A stretch of 10,000 bases of DNA from Cochliopodium minus (taxonomy: Eukaryota > Discosea > Himatismenida > Cochliopodiidae), in contig JAMYWO010000600.1 of NCBI GenBank assembly GCA_024220525.1, positions 1-10,000 on the forward strand. Reading direction: 5' to 3'. Positions within the stretch are counted from its first letter, which is position 1. Every line of letters starts with the position of its first letter. The notes below the pieces were generated by a model. The model worked only from the letters and a program-made list of their open reading frames with translations. It ran no database searches and was not told where the DNA came from. Below, in pieces: positions 1 to 8,700 of this stretch. Made by a program: the position numbers and the translations under genes.

Positions 1-74
1 ATAAAAAAATAAAAAAATAAAAAAATAAAAAAATAAAAAAATAAAAAAATAAAAAAATAAAAAAATAAAAAAAT
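1..74. repeat. (AAAAAAAT)n octamer microsatellite
   Basis: A single T recurs every 8 bases from position 2 to position 74 in an otherwise pure A run, giving about nine uninterrupted copies of an 8-bp unit. It runs up to the left window edge, so the array may be longer. It sits in the intron upstream of the first visible exon (179) of the JmjC gene. The stretch from 75 to 178 is further A/T intron sequence with nothing else recognisable. Confidence 0.9.
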
Positions 75-178
75 AATTTCAAATATTAAAATAAAAATAA
101 AAAATAAGAAATAATAAATTAATTTTTTTATTTTACTAATTTTTTTAAATTTTTTATTTTATATAAGCATTTACATAG

Positions 179-1614
179 AAGTTGGAGACCTCCTTTGGAA
201 GTAAAGTAAATTTCCAATTCATTTTAATTTATCCAATGTTAAAAAAATTTTTTTGATCGAAAATAAAAAACAAAATCACCTATTAGTTTGTGGATTGGTA
301 CCCCTCTTGTGACAACTGTAAAAAATTGTTTTTCTACTTTTATTTTATTTTATTTTATTTTTATTTTAATCATTTTTATTTTGTTTTCATTTTTATTAAT
401 CTTATTTTTTTATAATAAACAATTTTTGTTTTTCTTTTCATTATTCGATCAATTTTTTTTAAATGAAAAAAAAAATTATTCATATTATTGAATATTGGAT
501 GGGCCTGTTTTTGTTATACATATTTATTTTTTTTAATGTTATTTTTTTTTTTGTTATTTTTTTTTTATTTTTTTATTTTTTTTTTTTTGTTATTTTTTTT
601 TAGCCTTTACATTTTGACATGGTACACAATTTTTACACCCAAATAAGAGGGAAGAAGAGATGGATATTAGTTGACCCCAAACACTACTACGATTGTTATC
701 CGTACACCAGACATCATCCCTCAGCAAGACAGTCTCAAGTGACATAAAAAAAAAATTAAAAAAAAAATTAAAAATTAAAAAATTAAAAAAAATTGAAATT
801 AAATAAATAAAATTAAAATTAAATAAAAAATTATAATTAAAATAAAAACAAAAAAAAAAAATTAAATTTAAAAAATAAAAAATACAAGGTAGATTTGAAT
901 GATCCTCAAGCAGAAGAAAAATTTCCGAGTAAAAAAATAAATTTCTTTTTTTTTATTAAAATACAAATTTCTAAAATTATGAAAAAAAAAAAACAACAAA
1001 GATTTTAAGAATGTGACTGCATATGAAGTAATTTTGGAATCTGGAGACGTAAAAAATTTTTTAAAAATAAATTTAAAAATGTGATTAAATAAATAAATTT
1101 TTTAAAAATAATTTTTTAAAAATAAATTAAAAATATTTTTTTTTTTTTGTAATTAATTTTGAATTATTAATTTTTTTTTTAATTCTGAAAGGTTTTGTAC
1201 ATTCCCCCTTTTTATTTGCATCATGTTTCTGCCATAGGTGATGATATTAGTTTGTCTATTAGTACCCATAGTGATGCAGAAATAACTCACATAAGAGAGA
1301 ATATAATTGGTAAAAAAATAAAAAAATAAAAAAATAAATCATAAAAAAATAGAATAATAAATCATAAAAAAATAAAAATAAACAAAAAACAAAAATAAAA
1401 AAATAGAATAATAAATCATAAAAAAATAAAAAAAATAAATTAAAAAATTAAAAAGTAAAAATTTAAAATTTATTTTAACGAAATAGAATTGTCTCTTTTG
1501 ATTAAGTTTGATGAGAAATGGAAAATAGAACACAGGATCAATTTGGCTGTGTCACACGTATATGGAATGTTTAAGTCTCACAGAGAAGTAAAAAAAAATG
1601 ATAAATTTGATTAA
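179..1614 (+). CDS. FIH-like JmjC/cupin_8 2-oxoglutarate oxygenase, 5' partial
   Basis: Probable Fe(II)/2-oxoglutarate-dependent protein hydroxylase. Exons: 179-200, 287-317, 604-738, 889-928, 1002-1048, 1192-1309, 1487-1614 (TAA at 1612-1614). All joins are GT-AG and in phase; the donor at 739 is the unusual GTGACA. Visible in order: LWIGTPLVTTPLHFD with the HxD iron pair (His 610-612, Asp 616-618), NFYTQIRGKKRW with the 2OG-binding Lys, HHPSARQSQVD, FPNFKNV, and GDVLYIPP-FYLHHV with the distal iron His. This is the motif order of FIH, and the Thr three residues before the iron His is kept. After the barrel comes a helical tail (FDEKWKIEHRINLAV) like FIH's dimerisation region, but shorter. 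The 5' exons lie outside the window. The first visible exon (22 nt) is the least certain. The end assumes read-through of a possible GTAAAA donor at 1588; no acceptable acceptor follows before the next gene. The substrate is unknown; FIH relatives hydroxylate Asn and other residues in ankyrin repeats. Confidence 0.85.
318..603 (+). other. Longest intron of the JmjC gene, with a non-AT island
   Basis: A 286-bp intron from GTAAAAAATT to TTTTTTTTTAG joins VTT to PLHFD in phase 0. It is almost pure A/T, except for a small GC-containing island at about 484-510. There is no AG between 318 and 601, so no alternative acceptor can include the island on this strand. Confidence 0.8.
1341..1432. repeat. 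38-bp direct repeat inside an intron
   Basis: Two identical 38-bp copies (1341-1378 and 1395-1432), offset by 54 bp, lie inside the intron 1310-1486 of the JmjC gene. Each contains the interrupted motif AGAATAATAAATCAT, so the match is not only a homopolymer. A partial third copy of the flanking AAATCAT motif precedes them. This looks like a local tandem duplication. Confidence 0.8.
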
Positions 1615-1765
1615 AATAAAATTAAATAAAATTAAATAAAATAAAATAAAATAAAATAAATAAAATAAAATAAAATAAATAAAATAAATAAAATAAATAA
1701 AATAAATAAAATAAAAAATAAAAATAAAATAAAATAAATAAAAATAAAAAAATAAAAATAAACAT
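1615..1765. repeat. (TAAAA)/(TAAA) microsatellite between two converging genes
   Basis: About 150 bp made only of A and T, with 4- to 5-bp TAAA and TAAAA units in mixed order. It separates the last JmjC codon (stop at 1612-1614) from the last recognisable exon of the oppositely oriented calponin-homology gene (ending at 1785). On the - strand it reads as an open frame of Phe, Ile, Leu and Tyr with a TAA at 1634-1632. That is a composition artefact unless the calponin-homology gene really reads through. Confidence 0.9.
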
Positions 1766-1784
1766 CAAAATAATCTCTTTTTAC

Positions 1785-3116
1785 TTGTTTGTCTATCCAT
1801 CCAATCAAAACCTCTTTGGGAGATTTTGGCTTCAAGGATGGAACCTTCTTTAAGGCAGTGTGGACACTGTTGAGTGTTTTTGGGAGTTCCTTAAGACCGC
1901 TCAACGTTTTAATTGTAGACAATCCCAATTCTATAAAAACCATTAAAATATTGAATCAAAATCAAAAATCAAAATTCAAATGAAAAATGAAATAAAACAA
2001 AAGATAGTAATAATAAAAATGAAAAAAGTTAAAATAACAAAAAAAAATAAAAAAATAAAAAATAAATAAAATAAAATAAAATAAAATAAAATATTCAATA
2101 ATAAAAATATTAAAAAAAATTAGAAATTTACTGATATCGTTAAATAAAAAATAAATAAAATAAAATAATAATAAAAATAAAATAAAAAATAAAAAATTTA
2201 CTGATATCGTTGTTAATGCCGACATTTATGCTGACTCCAGTTTCCTTGACAGGCTCTTGTTGTTTGGGCTCAGGTTCTTCTTTGGGTTGCTCTTCTACAA
2301 AATCGTTAGTGATTTGTAATTCGTTCATTTGGTAGTGTTGAATGAGGATCCAAAGCAAACCCATCAATAGCTTTACGTTTCCATGGTAAATATCTTGAAA
2401 AAGATGAAATTAAAAAAAAAAGTTTTTTTTGTAGTATATCTGTTTATGTTCGTAATTGATTTAACAAATATTATATTCAGATTTTATGATTGTATTGGTA
2501 TAATGTTTAAAAAAAAATATCATATTAAGTTCATATTTTAATATCCTTTCAATAAAATATGATAGGTTCAATAAATGAGAATAAAACAAGGTATTATGTT
2601 AAGTATTAGATATCTTTTCAAAAATTAATTTATTATCTTTCAATAAAAATAAACCCAAATTTCATATATGTTTATGAATTGAATTTAGATATAACAGGAA
2701 ATATACTTTATGAATAAAAAATTTTGCGAGTTACCATTTGCTCCTATGTTGACCATTTTGATTCCTTCTTGATTGAATCTATCAAAAGCCATACTCAAAT
2801 TATTGGTGTGGTGAATCTACGAGGATAATAAACGAGGAATATTAAACATCATTAGTATTTTTTTTCTTTACCATCAATTTTGGATTCTTATTATAGTTGT
2901 TTATAGGCTTCTTTGATAGTATTTCTACCAGATTAACCATTGTCACACTATCACATAATTCTTTGAGATCCTTAATCTTTATATTTTTATCTTTTAATTT
3001 TAAGTTCACCCAATTGAGTGTACTCTGATTTGATGAGATTAATGATAGAATGTTAGAAAATGAAATAAGTTTACTCTCATTTGTTTCTCATGCTTTCTTT
3101 GAGATGCATTCGACAT
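1785..3116 (-). CDS. Calponin-homology actin-binding protein, CH2 truncated
   Basis: Likely binds F-actin through a filamin/ABP-120-type CH domain. Exons on the - strand: 3116-3075, 3024-2872, 2816-2735, 2393-2202, 1930-1785; about 205 codons, all joins GT-AG and in phase. The start is the ATG at 3116, directly after a run of A. CH1 is complete: STLNWVNLKL, a leucine-rich middle, HHTNNLSMAFDRFNQEG, VNIGANDIYHGN, then the C-terminal helix KLLMGLLWILIQHYQ. After about 65 linker residues with a Pro/Glu/Gln-rich part (EEQPKEEPEPKQQEP) comes KSPKEVLIGWIDKQ, the typical opening of a filamin-type CH2. The gene is then lost: the remaining CH2 (roughly 90 residues) has no room, because the next 170 bp is microsatellite and beyond it lie + strand JmjC exons. 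Either it splices at GTAAAAAG (1784) to something unseen, reads through to TAA at 1634-1632 with a Phe/Ile/Leu tail, or is a broken gene or an assembly fault. Confidence 0.85.
2124..2211. repeat. Duplicated exon end and splice donor, 70 bp apart
   Basis: The 18-bp sequence AAATTTACTGATATCGTT occurs at 2194-2211 and again at 2124-2141, with an A/T spacer. The 2194 copy spans the 3' end of exon 4 and the true GTAAAT donor of the calponin-homology gene (- strand). The 2124 copy lies in the following intron and repeats the donor. The - strand has no AG between the copies, so the second cannot be a separate exon. Confidence 0.85.
2394..2734 (-). other. 341-bp intron of the calponin-homology gene
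   Basis: This intron joins NIGAN to DIYHGN inside CH1 with phase 1 kept. It is less repetitive than the other introns. A 12-bp motif CTTTCAATAAAA occurs at 2546-2557 and 2637-2648. The CH1 sequence is continuous across the join, so no missing exon is expected here, and I see no other gene. Confidence 0.75.
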
Positions 3117-3355
3117 TTTTTTTTTATTAATTTTTGCCCAAAAATTGATGACAAAAGAATTGTTTATACAATCTTATACATACAAGTTTCCTTTATTGTT
3201 ATTTGTTCCAAAGGATTTTGAAAATATTTTATTTGAACTTGAAAAGATTATTAAATTAAACCTTTTATTCATTTGTCATGGAAGTGAAACAAGAAAAATA
3301 AGAAAGATAAGAGATTAATAAGCAATTTTATAAATGAGAAATAACTTTAATATAT
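3117..3355. other. Intergenic region, - strand head-to-tail genes
   Basis: 239 bp between the stop of the secreted-protein gene (TGA at 3358-3356) and the ATG of the calponin-homology gene (3116), both on the - strand. It must hold the terminator and polyadenylation region of the first and the promoter of the second. On the - strand the ATG is preceded by an A-rich run, as at the other starts here. No discrete promoter element could be singled out. Confidence 0.5.
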
Positions 3356-5086
3356 TCAATTTCTTGTGAGAATTGTTCTCTTTTTGAGCATATCCATCAA
3401 ATCATCTCTATCTTCAACTTCAACATCTTCTTCCTCATCTCCAAGTTCAGAAGATTTGGATGCACTTCTCTCTTCAAAAGTTTGTTCTTCTTCATCTTCA
3501 TTATTTTCCAAAGCATTTTGTTCATCATCTTCCTCTTTGGCCACAACAATTTGAACTTTAGCTGGTTGAACAGCATTAGGTTTAATAACTTGGTTTTTTT
3601 TAGGTTGAATCTTTTCTTCTTCAACTTTAGGTGCAACAGGAGCAGGTTTATTCTTCTTCTTTGGTTTAGTAACAATCTTTACATTAGATGTTTGAGTTTG
3701 TTTAACTTTTATTACTACATTCTTTGGTTGTTCTTTTTGTTGTGTAGGTTTGGTGAAAACACTAACAGGATTTCCAAGAGATTCTTGACTCTTTTTCCAT
3801 TCCAATTCTTCTTCAGTTAGTTCATGTGGAACTTCAATTTGAGGTTTTGGTTCTTCTACAGCTTTTTTCTTTCCCTTCTTTGGTTTCTTTTGTTGTTCTG
3901 TCTTTGCTGGTTTCACTTTTTTCTTTCCCTTCTTTGGTTTGTTTTTTTGTTCTTCTACTTTTGCAGCTGGTTTAACTTTTTTCTTTCCTTTCTTTGGTTT
4001 GACATGTTCTTCTTCAACTTTATGTTGTTCTTCTTGTTTTTCTTCAACTTCAACTTGAGCAACAACAGCTTGTTCTACTTCTGGTTGTTGTTTTACTTCC
4101 TCTTCTTCTTTCTTGAATCCATGGTTTCCTTTCCATCCATGATGTCCTTTCCATCCATTCTTGAATATTTCCTGATCTTCTTCAACAGAACTATCTTGTG
4201 GATGCCAATTTGGATACACATTGTCATTATCTACGTTGAATGGGATGAGTTGATTGTTTACAGTGAATCCGAGTGAACAGATATGATTGGCGATATTTAC
4301 GTATGGACAGCATGAAAGATCAGATGCAAAACAACGATTGATAACTGGTCCATTTTGAGAAGAAAGATAAATTCTATCTGCATTAACAATCCAACCATGG
4401 GTGATTGTGATGTTGTTATTGGTGCATCCAGTTACATCATATGTTCCTTTGGTACAATATTGTTCTCTGGTGGTGCATGTTGGTGCTCTGTATACTTTGA
4501 TTGCAGATGGTACTCTAATTGGGCGGATATTGGTGATACCAAGGATATATGGCAAAGCAGCATATTCATTCACTTTTTACAAATTAAAGAAAATTAATTA
4601 AACAAAGAAATTTTGATTTTAAAAGGTTAAATAATAATATTCAAAATAATCTTTTATAATTTGAATTTTTGATTTAAAAGATCAGATGATTTTTAAAGAT
4701 ATTTTAAATTTTTTTTTTTTGTTATTACCTGGAGTTGCAGAAGCATCATATACTTCAGTTATATCAACAATTGCTCTATTTTCACCAATATCAACACAAA
4801 CATAATGACCAGTTAGATCATCAATCTCACTGTAATCGTTTGTTGCTGATGGGGTGTTTTGAATAGGTAAACATTGAGATGGGTTGTTTGGAGAAGATTT
4901 GCTGCTTACAGTTACTGATGCAGCGGATATTCCCCATGTAACACAATTACCTCTTATTTGTATTTTTAAGAGAGATGGTTCTGGTGTTACTGCTCTTCCC
5001 AATCTACTTCTTTGTTTTGGAATCAACTTTGAATTTGCAAAAACAAACAAAATTGTTAATACAAGAATAAATATTCCTTTGTTCAT
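3356..5086 (-). CDS. Secreted protein: Cys-rich domain plus charged KPKKGKKK tail
   Basis: No family recognised. Two exons on the - strand, 5086-4729 and 4572-3356, joined over a 156-bp GTAATA...AG intron in phase 1 (Pro-Val junction); 524 residues, TGA stop. Residues 1-19 form a clear signal peptide (MNKGIFILVLTILFVFANS), so the product enters the secretory pathway. The ATG at 5086 follows a run of A. The frame stays open for 36 codons upstream, but that would bury the signal peptide. Ten cysteines (48, 72, 97, 152, 159, 169, 200, 207, 208, 218) are confined to the first part, suggesting a disulfide-bonded extracellular domain. Then come a Trp/Gly/His segment (GWKGHHGWKGNHGF, about 259-272), an acidic stretch, three basic KPKKGKKK units near 311, 331 and 349, a Lys/Pro/Val/Gln-rich region, an acidic patch (461-512) and a basic end (KKRTILTRN). 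No GPI signal or membrane anchor is seen at the C-terminus. A cell-surface, matrix or cyst-wall role is only a guess. Confidence 0.87.
3863..4000 (-). repeat. Three in-gene repeats encoding KPKKGKKK
   Basis: Three nearly identical coding units give (K/V)KPKKGKKK, twice followed by VKPA, with spacers of 10 to 12 residues rich in Glu, Gln and Lys. The DNA of the units is also very similar (CTTTTTTCTTTCC on the + strand), which points to recent internal duplication. Confidence 0.9.
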
Positions 5087-5118
5087 TTTTTTTTTTAATT
5101 TTTTTGTCCTTTCATAAT

Positions 5119-5128
5119 TTTTTATATA
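5119..5128 (-). promoter_or_regulatory. Possible TATA element
   Basis: On the - strand this reads TATATAAAAA, next to the 28-bp palindrome and about 33 bp upstream of the ATG at 5086. If it is a TATA box the 5' leader would be very short. In DNA this AT-rich such a match can easily be chance. Confidence 0.25.
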
Positions 5129-5155
5129 TTGTTCAAAATTATAATTTTGAACAAT
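5128..5155. promoter_or_regulatory. Perfect 28-bp palindrome upstream of the secreted-protein gene
   Basis: Each 14-base half, ATTGTTCAAAATTA, is followed directly by its exact reverse complement with no loop; symmetry ends at 5127/5156. It lies 42 to 69 bp upstream of the ATG at 5086. It includes GTTC and GAAC, so it is not simple A/T sequence. A binding site for a dimeric regulator is the most direct reading; a hairpin in a longer transcript is the alternative. Confidence 0.7.
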
Positions 5156-5744
5156 CAATTGCATAAATCTCTTCTTATCCATTTTTATAATCAAAATTTA
5201 AAGGTGAATATCAAATTTTAAAGTATTTAGTTTCTTCATTAAGAGTATTTATCAATGAAAAAATTCTAGAATCTTTATCTTCAAATCATTCCAATTGGTT
5301 TCAAAATTTAAATTCATTATTTCTAACAAAAAGTTGAACATTGAAGAAGATTCTGTAATTTGGGGCAGTACTATAGTAGTATTATTAAGTGTTGACATTC
5401 GATTTCTAAAGTATAAATAATTTAATATCTATAACGAGAAATAACTCAGTGAATATCCTTTTTTTTTAATTATTTAAGTGAATATTCGTCTATTCATAAT
5501 CAACAGAATTAAGAAGATCTGATATATAGAGTATCCATTCTACAATTCTATTTTTCAAATGGTAAATTCTAAAATTCCAATTATCCAAATTTAAAATAAG
5601 TTACAATACAATTGAAATGAAATGATGGTATATACTCCCTTGAGGTTGTTAATTTTTACTCTTTTTCAATTTTTTTTTAATTTAAAAGAAGAGGGAAAAT
5701 TCCTTTTAAAAATTCTTCCTCCAAATTAAAAAAAAAAAAAGCGA

Positions 5745-8700
5745 ATGGTTTCATACTGTCAAGCAGAAAACTTTGGTCCTTGGGTAGATGGAGGATTTAC
5801 CTATTGTTTCATTGATTTGTAAGATATTATTGCTTTTTTTTTTTGAAAAATTTTAATTGGATTATTCAAATCAAGGGTGCTGATAAGTATCAATACATTT
5901 TATTTGTTGGTATTTGGATCATTGAGAATCTACCAATGTAAACATTTTAGATGGGTAAAATTTTATAAATCACAATGATCCTTTAATATTTCAAAAATCA
6001 CATTGATTAGATTATGATCTCTTCTAATATTATTTAATTTTCGACAACATAGAATAAATCGGAAGGAATAACGACAACCATATATTATTCCAAGTTAATT
6101 ATGTTCTCGTTGATTATATTCTCTTCATTTTTGATGATTTTACTCAAATTCTCAATGAAAGAAGCACCATTTCATTTGTAAGTGATTTTATTTTTAAACG
6201 ATACATTTTATAATTTTTTTTTCTATTCTCTGAAAAATTATTAATTAAAAAAATCACAAAATATATCAAAAAAGAATCTTTGCAGAAGGGATGATAGGGT
6301 TTAGTTGGATGTTTTGCATATTAATCATAATCATTGAAAATAGTGTAAAGTATAATCACAATTGGATACTCAAATCTTGGTGGATATTTTGTTTCATAAT
6401 TTCTTCCATCAAACTTCAGACTACTTTCATCAAATGGGAAGATAGGGAATGGGAATCTATAGAACTGATTGATATTTTAAGATTGGTACTTTATGGTTGT
6501 ATTGTATTCGTAGGAATCTTCATCTCCAAAGATGAAAATAGATTCAAGGTAAAATAAAAAAAGAGTGGGAAGAATAAATATTGAAAAATAAAAAAAAATT
6601 ATTGAAATAATTATTTATTATCATTTAGAAAGTAACGAAAGGAGAATTTAAAAAATTATCTTCAAATACTCTTGGTATAAATTATGGAACTGTGGGAAAA
6701 GAAAATATCTTTGAAAATGAGAAATCACCGGAACAAAATGCCAATATCTTCTCCAAGATCCTTTATCTTTGGGTAACCCCTTTGATCAAAGTTGGTTACG
6801 AAAAAGCTATGGAAGATAGTGATGTTTGGCCTTTGATAGGCGAAGATAAATCCAAGAGGATCCACAATAACTTTGAGAGAATCTGGCAGAAGGAGAGGGA
6901 GAAGCCTAAACCATCTATATTCAAAACATTCGCAAGACAATTTGGTCTTTCTTTCTTTTTGAGTGGATTATTAGAATTGATGAATGATATAATCTTATTC
7001 ACAGGTATCAAATATATGACATAATCTTCAAAATAATATCATTATAATGATCTATCAAATTAATATTCTTTTCATTTCTTAAATCTCTTATGATTGATTA
7101 TACACAAACAAAATTTACAAGGTCCTCTATTATTGCAATATCTCATCAAATTCATTTCAAATGAATCATGGCCAAACTATTACGGATATCTACTCGCACT
7201 GGGCTTCTTCGTCTCTGGATTCGCCCAAACCCTCATCACCCAATATCTCCAGTTCATCCTTTTCAGAATAGGACAAAGAGTAAGATCAGCATTGGTAGTG
7301 ATCATCTACAGAAAATCTTTCACCATAAGTTCCACTTCAAAGAGCAACTTCACCACGGGTGAAATAGTCAATCACATGGGTATTGATGCCAACAGAATAA
7401 GAGATTTGGTCCCCAACTTGCATTTGCTTTGGTCCACTCCTCTTCAAATCATCATCTCTTTATTTTTTTTATGGAGACTCATGGGTGTTTCTGCTTTACC
7501 TGGATTCTCATTCATGTAAAAAATTTTTATTTTTTTTTTAAAAAATTATTTTTATTTTAGACATGTCCAAAATTTATAACTTTATTAGCGGATGTTAATT
7601 TATAACTAACAAATTTTGAACTGTTGTAAAATTTTGAACATCTCTATTTTTATTTTTTACAAATTTTTTTATTTAATTAAGTTTTTAATAATTCTTAACA
7701 AATTATTTTTATAATCAATTTTTAATTTTTCTTCCTTTAGGGTTCTAATTATTCCAATAAATTCTATTATCATGAAAAAAGTAAGATTCTACCAAAAAAT
7801 AATGATGAACAGCAAAGATGACAGAACCAAAATAATGAACGAAATTTTGCAAGGAATCAGAATCATCAAGTTTTTCGCTTGGGAGAACAGTTATTCCCGT
7901 GCTGTTAATGTAATAAGAAATGATGAGTTAAAGACTTTGCTGTAAAATTTTTTTATTATTTTTAAGAAATGATTTCATTATAATTTTATTTTTAGGAAAG
8001 TTTCTTATCTTCACTCAGGAAATGTATTTTTTTGGCAATGTACTCCATTGTTAGGTAATAAAAAAAATTTTTAATTTTTTTTTTAATTTTGTTTTTTTTT
8101 AATTTGCCCTTTAGTATCGCTTGCTACTTTCACCTCTTATGTGTTGCTTGGAAACAATCTTACGGCAGAAGTTGCATTCACATCTATTGCATTGTTCAAC
8201 ATTCTAAGGGTTCCTTTATGTAACAAAAAATTTTAAAAAATTTTAAAAAAAGAAATAAAAAATAAAAAAAAAGAAATAAAAATAAAAAAATAAAAAAGAA
8301 AAATATTAAAAGAAATCAAAACAAATTTAATTTTTAATAACGTTTAAATTAATATTTTTTTTTTAGCATCACTCCCAATGGCTATTAATAGTGTTATTGA
8401 TTCAAGAATTTCAATGAAAAGAGTTCAAAACTATCTTTTGTCCAAAGACAGAGACTCTTCGAGCATTGAATGGGACAACGACGAAAACAACAAAGAAACC
8501 AACGCGGTAGAAGTGAACAATGCTTCTTTTAGTTGGGTAGAAGGAAACTCTGTACTCAAAAACATCAACTTTAAAGTTAAAAAGGGAGAATTTGTTGCTG
8601 TGGTGGGTGCTGTGGGAAGTGGTAAAAGTTCTTTGTTGTCTGCTTTGTTGGTAATATTTTCATATTTTTTTAATGTTATTATTATTTTTTCTTTATTTTT

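Larger units (their letters stand above)
5087..5744. promoter_or_regulatory. 658-bp divergent intergenic region
   Basis: Separates the ATG of the secreted-protein gene (5086, - strand) from the ATG of the ABCC gene (5745, + strand), so it should contain both promoters. It is AT-rich but less repetitive than the introns. Visible elements: the 28-bp palindrome at 5128-5155, a small palindrome TACTATAGTA at 5369-5378, and AGTGAATAT twice near 5449 and 5478. The ABCC start lies just after a run of A. No coding potential was recognised apart from the open upstream extension of the secreted gene. Confidence 0.6.

Noticed and set aside
1632-1784. Phe/Ile/Leu/Tyr-rich C-terminal extension of the calponin-homology frame, a possible membrane anchor
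   Set aside because: It is the direct translation of a TAAA/TAAAA microsatellite. A GTAAAAAG donor sits exactly at its start, so I do not count it as a real domain.
1789-1983. + strand open frame over the CH2-opening exon, as a possible last exon of the JmjC gene
   Set aside because: No in-phase acceptor AG leads into it from the JmjC exon ending at 1587, and it shows no family motif. The - strand reading has matching phase, a GT donor, an AG acceptor and the SPKEVLIGWI motif.
1962-2225. - strand hydrophobic open frame
   Set aside because: Translation of A/T low-complexity intron sequence between two calponin-homology exons, in a frame that does not join them.
3482-4276. Two + strand Phe/Leu-rich open frames resembling membrane proteins
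   Set aside because: They are the antisense of the Lys/Glu-rich tail of the secreted protein; AAA and GAA codons read backwards give Phe and Ser/Leu.
5087-5194. N-terminal extension of the secreted protein from in-frame upstream ATGs
   Set aside because: It would place the clear signal peptide 36 residues inside the protein, and the ATG at 5086 has the A-run context seen at other starts.
5672-5735. Imperfect inverted repeat with AATTT and AAGAAG/CTTCTT arms before the ABCC start
   Set aside because: Arms match only in part and are dominated by A/T runs; not distinguishable from chance.
7168-7362. Alternative-frame open frame inside the ABCC TMD1 exon
   Set aside because: Shadow of the exon 7122-7515, which encodes the recognisable TMD1 sequence.
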